From contig CAJNDS010002148.1 of the NCBI GenBank assembly GCA_905221605.1, positions 406,046 to 462,045 on the forward strand: a stretch of 56,000 nucleotides of DNA. Direction: 5' to 3'. Below the pieces are notes generated by a model. That model was not told where the DNA came from. It made no database searches and worked only from the letters and a program-made list of their open reading frames with translations. This DNA comes from Symbiodinium natans (taxonomy: Eukaryota > Sar > Dinophyceae > Suessiales > Symbiodiniaceae). A program made the position numbers and the translations under genes. This document shows, piece after piece, positions 1 to 10,644 of this stretch; position 1 is the stretch's first letter; each line of letters starts with the position of its first letter.

Positions 1-300
1 GCCTGCAACCTCAACCCCCACCCTGAAACCAAGGAAATAGCCTGATCCCTAGCTGCCGCAACTGCCTCCCCAAAGAGCTCCCAAGACCCCCTCAATCAGG
101 CTGCTGAAATCTTTCCCGGGGGCAGCCTCCTGAACCTTAAGCCCTACACCTTAAAACCCTAAAACCCTATAGCCTGTAGCTCTAAACCCTAAACCCTAAG
201 CCCTAAACCCCAAACCCCAAACCCTGAGCCCCAAAACCCTATAACCTAAGCCCTAAAGTGCTCCCCAAGCCCTAACACCCTGCGCTGCCCTGCGACGCAG

Positions 301-3300
301 GCGGCTGAGCTCAAGCACCAGGACCCCGATGAGCTCTGGTGCCTTCGAAGCAGGGTTAGGGTTTAGGGTTTAGGGTTTAGGGTATAGGGTTTAGGGTTTG
401 GGGTTTAGGGTTTAGGGTTTAGAGGGTTTAGGGTAAGGTTTAGGGTTCAGGGTTCAGGGTTCAGGGTTTAGGGTATAGGGTTTAGGGTTTGGGGTTTGGG
501 GTTTAGGGTTCAGGGTTTAGGGTTTAGGGTTTAGGGTTTAGGGTTTAAGGTTTAGGGTTTAGGGTTTAGGCAAGTTGCATCATCAAATGCTGAACGTCAC
601 TTCATCGCACTAAACCTCGAGCACGGATTTCTAGGGTTGAGGGTTAGGGCTAAACCCCAAACCTCATACCCCGAACCTTGAGGGTGAGCTTCAGGGGTTC
701 AGAGTTTAGGGCTTCAAGATGTTGCGTTTTGTCCTCAGAATTGCTAGCGAGGGGCGCCGGGGGAGATCAAGATTTTCGGGCTTAGGGTTTAGGGTCTGGC
801 CCTTCAACCCTGTAAATCCTAGAGCCCTGAACCCTAAACCCTAACCCTGACCCTTAAGTCTGAACCCGAAACGAGGCGCTCCCTATGAAGCGTAAAGCCC
901 TAAGCCCCGAAGCCCCTAAAGCCACCACAGCAGTCACGCACAACTGGGTTTAGGGTTTAGGGTTTAGGGTTTCGGGCTCCCCAAACCCTGAACCCTGTCT
1001 ACTGTGCAACTCGGGAGGTAAAAACCCCAAAGCCTGAGACCAGAAACCCTAAACCTTAAACCCTAAACCCTAAACCCGAAACTCTAAACCCTAAAACCCT
1101 TAAGAACCCTAAACCCTAAACCTTTAAAACCCGTAAAACCCTAAGCCCTAAAACCCTTATAACCCTAAACGGCCTTGAACTGTAGGGTCACAGGAGGGCC
1201 AGCTCTCTGGGGGCACAAAGGGGACCCCCAATATAGATCCCAAAAATGTAGAACCCCCTGATAATAAGTACCCCAATAAGCAATAAGGTACCCCTAAATT
1301 CGGAGAAAAAAAACCTAAACCCTAAACCCTAACCCCTAAACCCTAAACCCTAAACCCTAAACCCCAAACCCCAAACCCCAAACCCTAAACCCTAAACCCT
1401 AAACCCAAGCGTGACGACCAGGTGCTTGGAGCTCTTGGAGCAGACGGGGATCGTGACCGTTCCAGGTGCACCTGAGGGAGGGTTCAGAATGTGTAGGCAC
1501 TGTTTAGGGTGTTTAGGGTTTAGGGTTTAGGGTTTAGGGTTTAGGGTTTTGAGCATCTTTTGTGCCTTGTGGAAGTAAATTGAAGATTCAGCCTCCAGGG
1601 CCCTTTTGGATCAATGTGCTTTGTGTGGTGCCAGCTTATTGAGACAGAGAACTTTGCAAGTTTCGTAATGAGATCACATACAGCTTCTATCAATCCTGGT
1701 CTTGAGGGTTTAGGGTTTGGGGTTTCGGGTTCGCCAGGGATTTGTTGCGCCGTTTTTGTTGGTAGGGCTTAGGGTTTTTGCTGATTCGGGTCTGGGGTTT
1801 CGGGCTGAACCTAAGCCCTAAACCCTAAACCCTAAACCCTAAACTCTTGGGGGTTAAGGATTCAAGGTACTTAAGCTCCTTCAATAGCTAGGACCCAGAC
1901 TTGGCCCGGATTCGTTTTTAGGGTTTCGGTCCCCTTCTCAGCCCCAGTAAGCCAAGATGGGCAACCTGGGCACCCGGTTTGTTCCTGGTGTTTAGGGTTT
2001 AGGGCTTTAGGGCTTAGGGTTTAGGGTTTAATTAGGGTGTAGGGTTTAGGGTTTAGGGTTTAGGGTTTAGGGTGTAGGGTGTAGGGTTTAGGGTTTAGGG
2101 TTTAGGGCTTAGAGTCCACAAGCATGCTCCTTAAATCAGGGGTGCTGCGCTCTCTGGGGGCGCAGCTTTCGAAGCCCTCAGCTCCTTTCCGAGACCGCTA
2201 AGCCTCAACCCCTCCCATCTCTGCAGGCAGTGGCTTTGGGCAACAGGAGGTCTGGTCATGGGGGAGGGCGGTGAGAGGGGCTTCTGAGAGGTTCTGCTTC
2301 TTGGGGATTAGGGGTTTTGTTGCTCTGATGTTGGGTTGTGTGTGTGTGTGGGGTAGGGGTGAACAAGCCCGGAATTCGACATGTTGAAGACATGACATGA
2401 GCCCTGAGGCGTGGGGTGGTGTTGCAAAACCCTAAACCCTAAACCCTAAACCCTAAACCCTAAACCCTAAACCCTAAACCCTAAACCCTAAACCCTAAAC
2501 CCTAAACCCTAAACCCTAAACCCTAGACCCTAAAGGGCTCCAGTCTACCGCATGCCTGAAGCCCCTCTAGCCCTAAGCCCGGCAAAATACCCCCGAGACT
2601 TGGAGAAGAAGAGCCGACCGCTTCATGTGAGGTGAGACTTGTGACGACGTCTTTTGGTGGGGGTGGTGGGGGGGGGGGGGGGGGGGGGGGGGCCTAAACC
2701 CTAAACCCTAAACCCTAAACCCTAAACCCTAAACCCTAAACCCTAAACCCTAAACCCTAAACCCTAAACCCTAAACCCTAAACCCTAAACCCTAAACCCT
2801 AAACCCTAAACCCTAAACCCTAAACCAGAATGCACACCCTTGGTGTGTCTTGGTAGCCCAGTGGTGCCCTATACCCTTCTTCTTGGTTCTGGGTTCTCCC
2901 CAACCCTTTAAAAGGGGTGCCCGTGTGATAATATGGTTGCTGGGCTCCCAAGGCGCGTTGAGCTCGTCGTACGCACAGTTCTACTCATGTCATGCACACA
3001 CACACATAATTGCATGCAGTTTGAGTAGCTAGATTACCACTTGGAACGTCCCCACCCTCTCCCTGAACCCAGCTGCAAGGATTTAAGGCTGCAGTGTTGG
3101 GACGGGAGCGCTTTCCTTGTGTTTTCCATGTTGGTTCAGTTTTTTTCGGGTGAGCTTGTTCATAATTGAATGTTTGCAGAATTACAAAGTTATGTAATCA
3201 AAACTCAAACAATCAAGTTTACCAAGGGGTTCGTTACATAGTAATGTGTATCAATATATGTACAGCATATAGCCAACATGTAGAACACACCCTATACACG

Positions 3301-4923
3301 TTTATATACATGCATAGTAGATACAGCTCAAGGATGTATCATTCATATTTGCATCCGTGAAAACGAAACGGCTGAGCTCCCAGACCAAAGGATCGCAGTA
3401 CCCTAAAATCCTAAGCCTAAAACCCTAAAACCCAAAAACCCTAAGCCCTAAATTTAAGAGCCTCCGGCTCAAGCCGCCGACCCCGCTGGAGCATAGTTGA
3501 GAGGTCGAAACCCGCTCGCATGGTTCGAAGATCATCCCAGCCTGCTCGGCAGAGTTCCAAGCTCAAGCCAAAAAGACAGGTGGGTGGGGGTGGGGGGGGG
3601 GGGGGGGGGGAGGGGGGGGTTGGGGGGAGGGGGGGTGGGGGGGGGTGGTGGGGGGGTGGGTGGGGGGTTTGTGGTTCTGGTGGGATTTTATGCTGAGGGC
3701 GGGCCCGTACCCCCTGTGCTGAACCTGTTGACGCTTTTGGGTGGCGCGGTCCTCCACGAAAAAATTGTGCACCGCCCCCCTCCCCCCCTACCCCCCCCTC
3801 TCCCCCCCCCCCTCCCCCCCCCCCCTCCCCCCCCCCCCCCCTCCCCCCCCCCCGCAGGGCACGTTCCACTTCCGCACCACCATCTTGCCCCCGGACGAAG
3901 TTTTGGAGGTGGGGCCCTTAAGGTTTAGGGTTAAGGGTTAGGGTTTAGGGTTAGGGATATTTCCCTGATTGGGTTCAAGAGGATGATGTTTTTCTGAGTC
4001 TTTCTTCAGAGGGTTTTGAAGGGCCATGCTATCGATCGAAGGCCTTGCTTGCGACATGGTTGTGTTGCTTTCGTGCCGGGGCTACCCCCCCCCCCCCCCC
4101 CCCTGAGTTCCCCCATAAGTAGGGCTATTCAGGGACAAGTCAGCCTTATCAACAGCTATCTACGGGGGGAACCTAAGGGGAGGTTGTGTAGAGGGGCGTA
4201 GTAGGGAAAGCCATGAACAGAACCTAAACCCTAAACCCAAAACCCTTTTAGCTGTCAAAGATGGCCTGCGGCGGCTCAGAGGTCAAGGAAGTCATTTGTC
4301 GGACCCTTTAGGATCTTTGTGGTACTTTACTGTAACTTTAGATCCTTACCTTTTTTGGGTTTATTGGGTTTCTTATTCAGGCAGCTAAAAGTTTAATTTA
4401 TAGCTACCCTCCTGAGTGCAGCCAAGGGATGTGCCCTGGCCCTTACATTCCCTTTAGAGGATCTTTAAAACGGTGGCTTCCGAAATTATGGGGGTACCTT
4501 ATTGGGGTCCTTATGACAATGGAATCCTACTATTTGGGGGTTTAGGGTTTAGGGTTTAGGGTTTGGGGTTTAGGGTTTAGGGTTTAGGGTCTATTTTGGG
4601 GGTAAACCCCCAAAAGGGTCCCCAAACCCAGGGGTACAGCCTTCGGGGTCCAAGGTAGAGTCCCATGAAGAGAGGAGCTCAGGCTTGTCTCCGAGCTTAG
4701 GATTTAGGGCTTTGGGTTAGGGTTTAGGGTTTAGGGTTTAGGGTTTGGGGTTTGGGGTTTGGGGTTTAGGGTTCAGGGGTTCAGGGGTTTAGGGTTTAGG
4801 GTTTAGGGTGTAGGGTTTAGGGTTTATGGCACGGCCCTCTCCAAACCCCAAACCACAGACTCTCTCGCTCCTAAGCTACTATTTGCTTAAGAACCCCCCC
4901 TCCTGCCGCCCCGGCCCCCCCCG

Positions 4924-4962
<39 letters not shown>

Positions 4963-6497
4963 CCCCCCCCCCCCCCGCCCCCCCCCCCGCCCCCCCCCCC
5001 CCCCCCCAAAAAGAACCCCCCCCCCCCCACAAAAAAAAAGCATGAAAGGAAAATAAAATAATGCCTATGTTGCCCTTATGAGGAAGACTGTTGTGATTTT
5101 TTGGGGGGTTTGTGACGCACCCTAAATAATCCCTTAAAGGATGTGTTTAGGGTTTAGGGTTTAGGTTTTAGGGTTTAGGGTTTAGGGCTTAGGGTTTAGG
5201 GTTCCCAACTAAGAACCAGGGGTCTTGTGCCGAATTCCTCCACCCGCTTGGCCCGAGGATGTCGTTCGCAAGCTCACAGCCTTCCAGGTGCCGTTTAGGG
5301 TTTAGAGCTTAGGGTTTAGGGTTTAGGGTTTAGGGTTTAGGGCTAGGGTTTAGGGTCTAGGGCTAGGTGGGGAGGTTGGGTTCCCCTAGCTTTCGACTCA
5401 AAGCCCTCGTGTTTGAAGGCATTCACAGGCGGCGCGCCTATCGCCAAGGTTCCCTACAGGGGCCAAACCACTAAAATCTAAGCCCTAATATAGGGGTCGG
5501 AGGTACTTAGTAGTTGCATTCCCTTCTGCCCCCTATAAAAAATAATATTGCGACACCCACTTCTGATCATGAAGGCTCCTCTGTTACACGGCTAAAGGAG
5601 GGACCCGACTGTTTGTATGAATATCATACTGGTATAGTGTAGGGTTGCACGGATACGGGAATCCAGATCTACTCTTGTTTCTTGACCGGAAAGTACAATC
5701 CAGGACCTCTTGAGGTGGCCCCATCTCTCGCCCTAGTACCGTTTTTTTGTAGCCTTGATTAGAAAGATGCGGTAGGAAGGAGTATCATGACTGCATGCCC
5801 GTGGTATTCGTGCGACATCTTCGGGTAGCAAGTGCCTCTGTTCATAGCGAGAAAGGTAGACAGACTCCCATCCGCGATGGTGTGATGCCCATCGACTTTC
5901 TGTCACTTTGTCAGAAGACATTTTCCCTTCCTCATGTCGGGATCCGAGCCGCGTGCTCTGACAGCACCGCTGGTCAACCAACATATCGATGATGTTCTCC
6001 AGGACATGAACCCTATCCTAGAGCGAACCCAGCGACCTGTCCTCAAGCGTGTTACCGACTGGACCACGCTCTTGCCCAGCGACCTTCGTATGGACACACC
6101 ATGGTATTTCGGAATGCTCACCACATCGCCTTTGGACCCTGGACCTCCAAAAAAGTCCGACCTGCTGCCTCTCGGTAGGCCCTTGGGACATATTGTATGT
6201 GCCCTTATTTGGGCCTGAAGAGGATCATGTTCACGAATCCCTAAGCCCTAAGCCCTAAACCCTAAACCCTAAACCCTAAACCCTAAACCCATGCGCCATC
6301 CTAGGTCCTTCTACATCGGCTACTCGACCTGGGATGGGCGGTGCCTCTTCCTCGATCAGCTCCCTGAGGGAGACGAGGAGAGTGAGCAGCTTTACCTCAA
6401 GACTCTGGCCAGGATTGCCCAAAGGACCCCCCTGGGGCTCTTAGCAGGGGATGGGGGAACTAGGGCCTCTTCACATGCCCTTTTAAGGGAATGTACG

Positions 6498-6528
<31 letters not shown>

Positions 6529-9298
6529 GTATATATCTGTACATATATATATGTATGTATATATATATATATATAATGAAGGGTGCCTGATTGCCTCATT
6601 CCCTACTAAGAAGCAGCCAGAGGATTGGTTCGAAACGGCTGACATGGAAGAGGCGGTCGATTCCGGAATGGTACCAGGATGGGCCACCTCGGGTGTCGGA
6701 TGACTTGCTGGTCCTTCGGATGGATCGGCCGGCCATGGAGCACCTGAGTAGCAACGAAGGCCCTAAGCCCTAAACCCCAAACCCTAGACCCTAGACCCTA
6801 AACCCTACACCCTAAACCCTAAACCTCAGCAACTAAGGTCCTATGCCGGCTCGGGAGACTTCGGAGGAGGAAAGGCTTTCGATCGGACCCTCGTCGAACA
6901 AGAAGCTCCTTGCCCGCTTTAAGCGACAGGTTTAGGGGGGTTTTAGGGTTTAGGGTTTAGGGGGTTTAGGGGATTTTAGGGTCTAGGGGGTTTAGGGGGT
7001 TTAGGGGGTTTAGGGGGTTTAGGGGGTTTAGGGGGTTTAGGGGGTTTAGGGGGTTTAGGGGGTTTAGGGGGGGGGTTTAGGGGTTTAGGTTTAGGGTTTA
7101 GGGTTTAGGGCGCTGGTTTTACCTTGGGGGGGGGGGGAGGGCTGCCAACATGCAAGATTTGATGTTTGGTTTTTCGGTACCCGAGCCCCCACAAACTACC
7201 CCCCCCCCCCCCCCCCTATGACTCTTGAAAACGGGTTTCCAAGAACAGTGGAGGTAAATGAATGCTTGGAAGCTCGCAGCTCTCTTGGCTTAGCCTTCAG
7301 TCGAACTTTCCCTAAACCCCCTAAACCCCCTAAACCCTAACCCCCTAAACCCCCTAAAACCCCCTAAACCCCCCCCCCCTAAACCCCTAAACCCCCTAAA
7401 CCCCCTAAACCCCCTAAACCTAAAACCCCCTAAACCCCCTAAACCCCCTAAACCCCCTAAACCCCCTAAACCCCCTAAACCCCCTAAACCCCCTAAACCC
7501 CCTAAACCCCCTAAACCCGAAACCCTAAACCCCTAAACCCCTAAACCCCCTAAACCCCCTAAACCCCTAAGCCCTAAGCCCCAACAGCCCGGAAGCCCTA
7601 AACCCTAAACCCTAAACCCTAAACCTTAAACCCTAAACCCTAAACCCTAAGCCCTAAACCCTAAACCCTAAACCCTAAACCCTAAACCCTAAACCCTAAA
7701 CCCTAAACCCTAAACCCTAAACCCCGGAAGGTCGGCCCAGAGCAACATTCAGATCCGACTGGCTGGTGCCACTGATGCCGACGCCGACGCCATGGCACGG
7801 CTTGTGCGTGGCCTTGCGATCTACACCGAGGCGCCGGTTTAGGGTTTAGGGTTTAGGGTTTAGGGTTTAGGGCTTAGGGTTTAGGGTTTAGGGTTTAGGG
7901 TTTAGGGTTTAGGGTTTAGGGTTTAGGGTAGCCACGTCGTACCCTTCTGCATTCATGTGTGTGTGTGTGTGTTTGCGTTCTCGATTCCCTTGTGAAAGTA
8001 GCCAACCCCAAAAAGGGCATCGTTAGTTTAGTGTTTGATGTGGTTGTACTTTATATTGGTTGGTGGTCTCTCTAGCCAAGGTTTCTGTTTCTTTGGGCAT
8101 TTGTTCGTGGCTCTTATTCGGGTATCTAGGGGCTATATTAAGGTACAAGGGTAACAGAAAAAGAGGCCACCGTCCTTAACGCCGAGAAGCCCGGGTCTGC
8201 TCAGATCCTTCCTACGACCTAAACCCTGAACCCTAAACCCTAAAATTTAAACCCTAAACCCTAAAAATTTAAACCCTAAACCCTAAACCCTAAACCCTAA
8301 GCACCCTTGCGTCCTTGCGCTCTTCACGTGACAGGCGGGAGAGGAGGCAGTTCGCTGCACCGCCCAGGACTACTTTGTGGATGGTGGCGGGTCGGAGCCC
8401 CTGTACTATTGCCTACTGCTTCTGAGCCGCTTTAGTTTTTGGTTTAGGGTATAGAGTTTAGAGTTTAGGGTTTAGGGTTTAGGGTCTAGGGTTTAGGGTT
8501 TAGGGTTTAGGGTTTAGGGATCTGTGCACCAAAACTACGATTCGAATGTGGGTTCCTTATCCCCTGCCCAGGATCGATCACATTGACACCAGCACCGGTG
8601 AATTAGCAACGTGTGGCATTGCAGTCGTTTACTTCGGCTACTACATGAAAGAGGGGCGCTTCCTGTACCTGGAGGACCTCTATGTCGAGGAAGCGTATCG
8701 AAGTAACGCGGATATTGTTGGAAGTTGACGTTATATAGCAAATGAGATGGTGCCCTTACTGTGCTCACGCAGTTTAGCTACTATTTGCTTAAGAACTTCC
8801 CCCCCCCAAAAAAAATAATAAACACTATTGAAAATCACAAGTGTTCTTCCTTACATGGGCACTATAGGGAGTATTATCTTGCATGTTCTGTGGATTCTTG
8901 AGCAAAATAGTAGCTAATTCTTTGAGTTCCTGGGCAAGAGCCCAGGCAAGGGAGCTGGGAGCACAACTTTGAAGGCTTTGGCAGAACTCGGCCTCCGGTT
9001 GGACTGTGCAAGTTTTTACTGGCTGCTCGGTATCCTAGGTAGGATAAGGGGGGGGGCCCTTCAAATGGAACCCTTCTTAACCCTCTTGTGGCTCTCTTAA
9101 ACAGGGACCTTATTCAGAGGGTCTATATCCCCAAGGGTCCCCCTAATCCTATCCCCTACGGTAGGCCAGTGGTACCCTTTTCCCTTTTTTTGTTGGTTAG
9201 CGGTTCGGGGTTTTGGGGTTTAGGGTTAAACTCCAAAATAGGGCGACCCTTTTGTAAGATGGTTACTGGGCAAAACCCTGAACCCTAAACCCTAAACC

Positions 9299-9330
<32 letters not shown>

Positions 9331-10644
9331 ACCCTAAACCCTAAACCCTAAACCCTAAACCCTCAGGCTCGCTTTGGAGTGGAACCGGCCGGCCTTGGAG
9401 ATGTACACCAAGATTGCCGAGGTGCAGGAGGGACTCAAGGTTCACACGTACGCGGATGAGAAGCTGACCGAGTTTGCCGAGGGGCTTAGGGTTTAGGGTT
9501 TAGGGTTTGGGGTTTAGGGTTTAGGGTTTAGGGTTTAGGGGTTGGCGGTGTAAGCCTTCCACGCCACCCTGTTCTTTGTCGGTTCGGGGTGGCCATGCCC
9601 TGTTGCAGAGCTCTTCAGGGTTTAGGGTTTAGGGGTTTAGGGTTTGGGGTTTGGGGTTTAGGGTTTAGGGTTCAGGGCGTAGGAAGTTTTTGGGGTTGGT
9701 GTGCGCTTCTGCTTGGAGCAATGAGCCGGCATCCGCAGGGGAACACGCGTGAACCCCAAACCCGTTCCGGAAACCTCCACAAGCTTTGGAGAAAAAAGGG
9801 TTTAGGGTTTGGGGTTTGGGGTTTAGGGTTTAGGGCTTAGGGTTTAGGGTTTTTCAGGGTTTAGCCTGCCCCCCAGTCAGAACACCCTTTGGCGCTTTAG
9901 TAGGGGTTTCAGGGCTTTAGGGGTGTCATGGCTTTAGGGTTGTTGTAGGGCTTTTAGTTTGGAAACGGCGCTCTTGAACCAACCCACAACCCCTAAACCC
10001 TAAGCTTCAAACAAGGACCCCTCAATCCCGAGACCGAGTCCCCAGTCCCCTACAATCTACGAAATTCCCGAACGCTTTGAAGGCAGCAAATTCCTAGACT
10101 CAATCCCTAAGCCCTAAACCCTGTAAACCCCTATAATCTGTTAATCCGCAAACCTTCAACACCACAAAATCTCCTAGAATCCCCCTACATTTTCAAGTCA
10201 TCAAGCCCTTATAACCCCAGCACTAGACCCGAATTCCTAAACCCTAAACACTCAACGCCTTGTAACACAAGACCGCATTGCAGAAACGCTTGTGGCAGGT
10301 TTTGGGATTGAGGTGTTTAGGGTTTAGGCTTTGTAACCCCATACCCCAAAACCCTAAACCCAACTAAAGAATGTACCTTAAATCATATTCGGGTCCGTAT
10401 TATGTTCCGAAATTGAGGGGTATTGGGCCCTAAACCCAAGGCCTTTAGGGTTGAGGGTTTGGGGTCTAGGGTTTGGGGTTTAGGGTTTGCTTTAGGGTTT
10501 AGGGTTTAGGGTTTAGGGTTTAGGGTTTAGGGTTTAGGGTTTAGGGTTTAGGGTTTAGGGTTTAGGGTTCAAAATTCAGGGCTTTCCGAACGCCAGGAGG
10601 AGTTCAACAAGAAGTACTCCGGCGGGGGCGGGGGTGGCTACTGA
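301..10644 (+). CDS. ALT: Alanine aminotransferase, C-terminal part, six exons (5' end outside window)
   Basis: PLP-dependent class I/II aminotransferase interconverting alanine + 2-oxoglutarate and pyruvate + glutamate. Exons read by splice phase: 301-338, 1422-1465, 2227-2249, 3858-3908, 5258-5287, 10597-10644 (234 nt, 77 codons plus TGA). All five introns are GT-AG and every phase fits. The joined product has AAELKHQDPDELW, CLELLEQTGIVTVPG, the GSGFGQ loop typical of alanine aminotransferases, then GTFHFRTTILPP (the Arg of FHFR should bind the substrate carboxylate), then the C-terminal helix DVVRKLTAFQEEFNKKYS and a Gly-rich tail. Spacing from LPP to the conserved Phe matches plant and animal enzymes. 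The PLP lysine lies upstream of the window. Intron 3 holds G- and C-tracts; intron 5 (5.3 kb) contains two GNAT genes. Identity is firm; the link to the last exon across 5.3 kb is the weakest step. Confidence 0.86.
352..570. repeat. TTTAGGG heptamer block, G-rich on + strand
   Basis: About 220 bp of mostly exact TTTAGGG with variants (TTCAGGG, TTTGGGG, TATAGGG). It starts 13 bases after the 301-338 exon ends, inside ALT intron 1. The C-rich orientation occupies 120-240 upstream of that exon. Confidence 0.95.
571..1312. other. ALT intron 1: unique filler with short heptamer runs
   Basis: Alternating unique DNA and short CCCTAAA or TTTAGGG runs (for example 944-972 and 1040-1160). No exon is convincing here; an open stretch at 576-645 lacks clear splice sites. 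Confidence 0.6.
1313..1408. repeat. CCCTAAA block just before an ALT exon
   Basis: C-rich orientation with some CCCCAAA variants. It ends about 13 bases before the acceptor of the 1422-1465 exon. A G-rich block follows the exon at 1510-1545. Confidence 0.92.
2022..2108. repeat. TTTAGGG block in ALT intron 2
   Basis: G-rich orientation with TGTAGGG variants, about 118 bases before the 23-nt microexon at 2227-2249. Confidence 0.9.
2427..2826. repeat. Two near-perfect CCCTAAA arrays and a poly-G tract
   Basis: 2427-2524 and 2693-2826 are almost exact CCCTAAA arrays; the second has about 18 consecutive exact units. A homopolymeric G tract (about 2659-2692) directly abuts the second array. All lie in ALT intron 3. 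Confidence 0.95.
2840..2952. repeat. Foldback element, TTGGTAGCCCAGTGG family
   Basis: Left end CTTGGTAGCCCAGTGGTGCC is complementary, with mismatches, to the right end GGTTGCTGGGCTCCCAAG. Related copies lie at 36678-36790 and, weaker, 9157-9268. No ORF; lies in ALT intron 3. Confidence 0.7.
2953..3440. other. AT-richer intronic stretch
   Basis: A CA microsatellite (2994-3006) and AT-rich unique DNA, with degenerate CCCTAAA repeats at 3400-3450. Short ORFs show no coding signature. Confidence 0.5.
3452..3560. repeat. Dispersed repeat with core GAGCCTCCGGCTCAAGCCGC
   Basis: The same 50-80-bp unit, with GAGCC-TCC-GGCTC as internal hairpin, recurs at 22345-22395 and 40098-40170. The minus strand of two copies encodes a similar peptide (RGRRLEPEALK), so it could derive from a mobile element or gene fragment. 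Confidence 0.65.
3583..3855. repeat. G-tract/C-tract inverted repeat
   Basis: A G-rich arm (about 3583-3668) and a C-rich arm (3773-3853) enclose about 105 bp of mixed sequence ending in AAAAAATTGTGCACCG. A similar unit with the same inner motif is at 22560-22790. The C arm serves as polypyrimidine tract for the ALT acceptor at 3857. Pro/Gly-rich ORFs in both strands are composition artefacts. Confidence 0.8.
4080..4860. other. ALT intron 4, first part
   Basis: Contains a poly-C tract (4085-4102), unique AT-moderate DNA and G-rich heptamer blocks (4539-4590, 4700-4830) with TTTGGGG variants. An ORF at 4016-4201 has no coding signature. Confidence 0.6.
4872..5035. repeat. Foldback half-element followed by C-tract
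   Basis: Starts with GCTACTATTTGCTTAAGAAC, the terminal repeat of the foldback at 8776-8915, then runs into about 110 bases of nearly pure C broken by G (4904-5007) and by A. The opposite end was not found. Confidence 0.6.
5290..5930. other. ALT intron 5, before the first GNAT gene
   Basis: G-rich heptamers (5290-5370), a short foldback (5488-5540, ends TATAGGGGTC / CCCCTATA) and about 380 bp of unique DNA. ORFs on both strands at 5733-5990 overlap and lack similarity. A start signal for the next gene is not obvious. Confidence 0.5.
5934..6773 (+). CDS. GNAT acetyltransferase-like gene A, diverged spermidine/spermine N1-acetyltransferase type
   Basis: Exons 5934-6166, 6305-6424 and 6617-6773 join in phase to 169 aa, the usual length of this family, from ATG to a TAA supplied by a CCCTAAGCCCTAA repeat. 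Introns are GC-AG (6167-6304) and GA-AG (6425-6616). SDLRMDTPWYF aligns with the EDLxxDGFGxxPWF segment, SFYIGYSTWDGRCLFLDQL with the core strands (family pattern YFTYSTWxGRxLYLEDL), and RRSIPEWYQDGPPRVSDDLL with the C-terminal NxPAIxFYxxLGA region. The acetyl-CoA motif R/Q-x-x-G-x-G is replaced by an acidic run (EGDEESEQ), so catalysis is doubtful. Paralogue of the gene at 7741-9496. Intron 2 contains an AT microsatellite. Start and exon 1 limits are inferred. Confidence 0.72.
6245..6292. repeat. CCCTAAA block before GNAT-A exon 2
   Basis: C-rich units inside intron 1 of gene A, ending 12 bases before the acceptor at 6304. Confidence 0.9.
6495..6576. repeat. (TA)n/(GTATATA) microsatellite in GNAT-A intron 2
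   Basis: Alternating T/A with interspersed G/C. Tyr/Ile-rich ORFs reported across it on both strands are artefacts. Confidence 0.9.
6932..7112. repeat. TTTAGGGGG nonamer array, G-rich
   Basis: The telomere-like unit is lengthened to nine bases and repeated about 15 times, so the variant has spread locally. Forms an inverted pair with 7312-7580. Confidence 0.92.
7312..7580. repeat. TAAACCCCC nonamer array, C-rich
   Basis: About 25 units of the nine-base variant in opposite orientation to 6932-7112. Normal heptamers follow at 7596-7727, up to the first exon of GNAT gene B. Confidence 0.92.
7741..9496 (+). CDS. GNAT acetyltransferase gene B, spermidine/spermine N1-acetyltransferase-like
   Basis: Likely transfers acetyl from acetyl-CoA to a polyamine or similar primary amine. 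Exons 7741-7836, 8335-8417, 8572-8702, 8946-9024 and 9367-9496 total 519 nt and all phases match. Introns: GT-AG 7837, GC-AG 8418, GT-AG 8703, GC-AG 9025. Exon 1 has the family N-terminus (IQIRLAGATDADADAMARLV); exon 2 AVRCTAQDYFVDGGGSEPLYY; exon 3 IAVVYFGYYMKEGRFLYLED; exons 3-4 together form the acetyl-CoA motif R-S-K-G-A-G, with the Ser codon split by intron 3; exon 5 LALEWNRPALEMYTKIAEV. The stop TAG is the TAG of a following GGGTTTAGGG repeat, after three repeat-coded residues. No ATG precedes exon 1; an upstream initial exon is probable. Intron 1 opens with GTTTAGGG and intron 4 closes with CCCTAAACCCTCAG. Confidence 0.9.
7837..7929. repeat. TTTAGGG block starting at a splice donor
   Basis: The first bases of GNAT-B intron 1 are GTTTAGGG; the array is continuous for about 90 bp. 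Confidence 0.92.
8776..8915. repeat. Foldback element, AGCTACTATTTGCTTAAGAA family
   Basis: Left end AGCTACTATTTGCTTAAGAA is complementary to right end TTCTTGAGCAAAATAGTAGCT; the interior has a C tract and A-rich DNA. Lies in GNAT-B intron 3. A half copy lies at 4872 and TTCTTAAGCAAATAGTAGTT occurs twice in tandem at 52555-52590. Confidence 0.8.
9280..9363. repeat. CCCTAAA/CCCTCAA block at a splice acceptor
   Basis: Five CCCTCAA variant units sit between normal CCCTAAA units; the block ends in CCCTCAG, the acceptor of GNAT-B exon 5. Confidence 0.9.
9497..10560. other. ALT intron 5, last part
   Basis: G-rich heptamers with TTTGGGG variants (9497-9850), then degraded CCCTAAA-like filler (9860-10440) and an exact G-rich array (10493-10568). 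An ORF at 9589-9840 is repeat-coded (GLGFGVWG) and rejected. Confidence 0.6.

Noticed and set aside
3460-3475. Dinoflagellate spliced-leader relic (TCCGGCTCAAG)
   Set aside because: Only the last eight bases (GGCTCAAG) agree with the leader; the CCGTAGCCATTTT part is absent in all three copies.
3441-3941. Gly-rich and Pro-rich ORFs on both strands
   Set aside because: Caused by the G and C tracts; only the embedded ALT exon 3858-3908 is credible.
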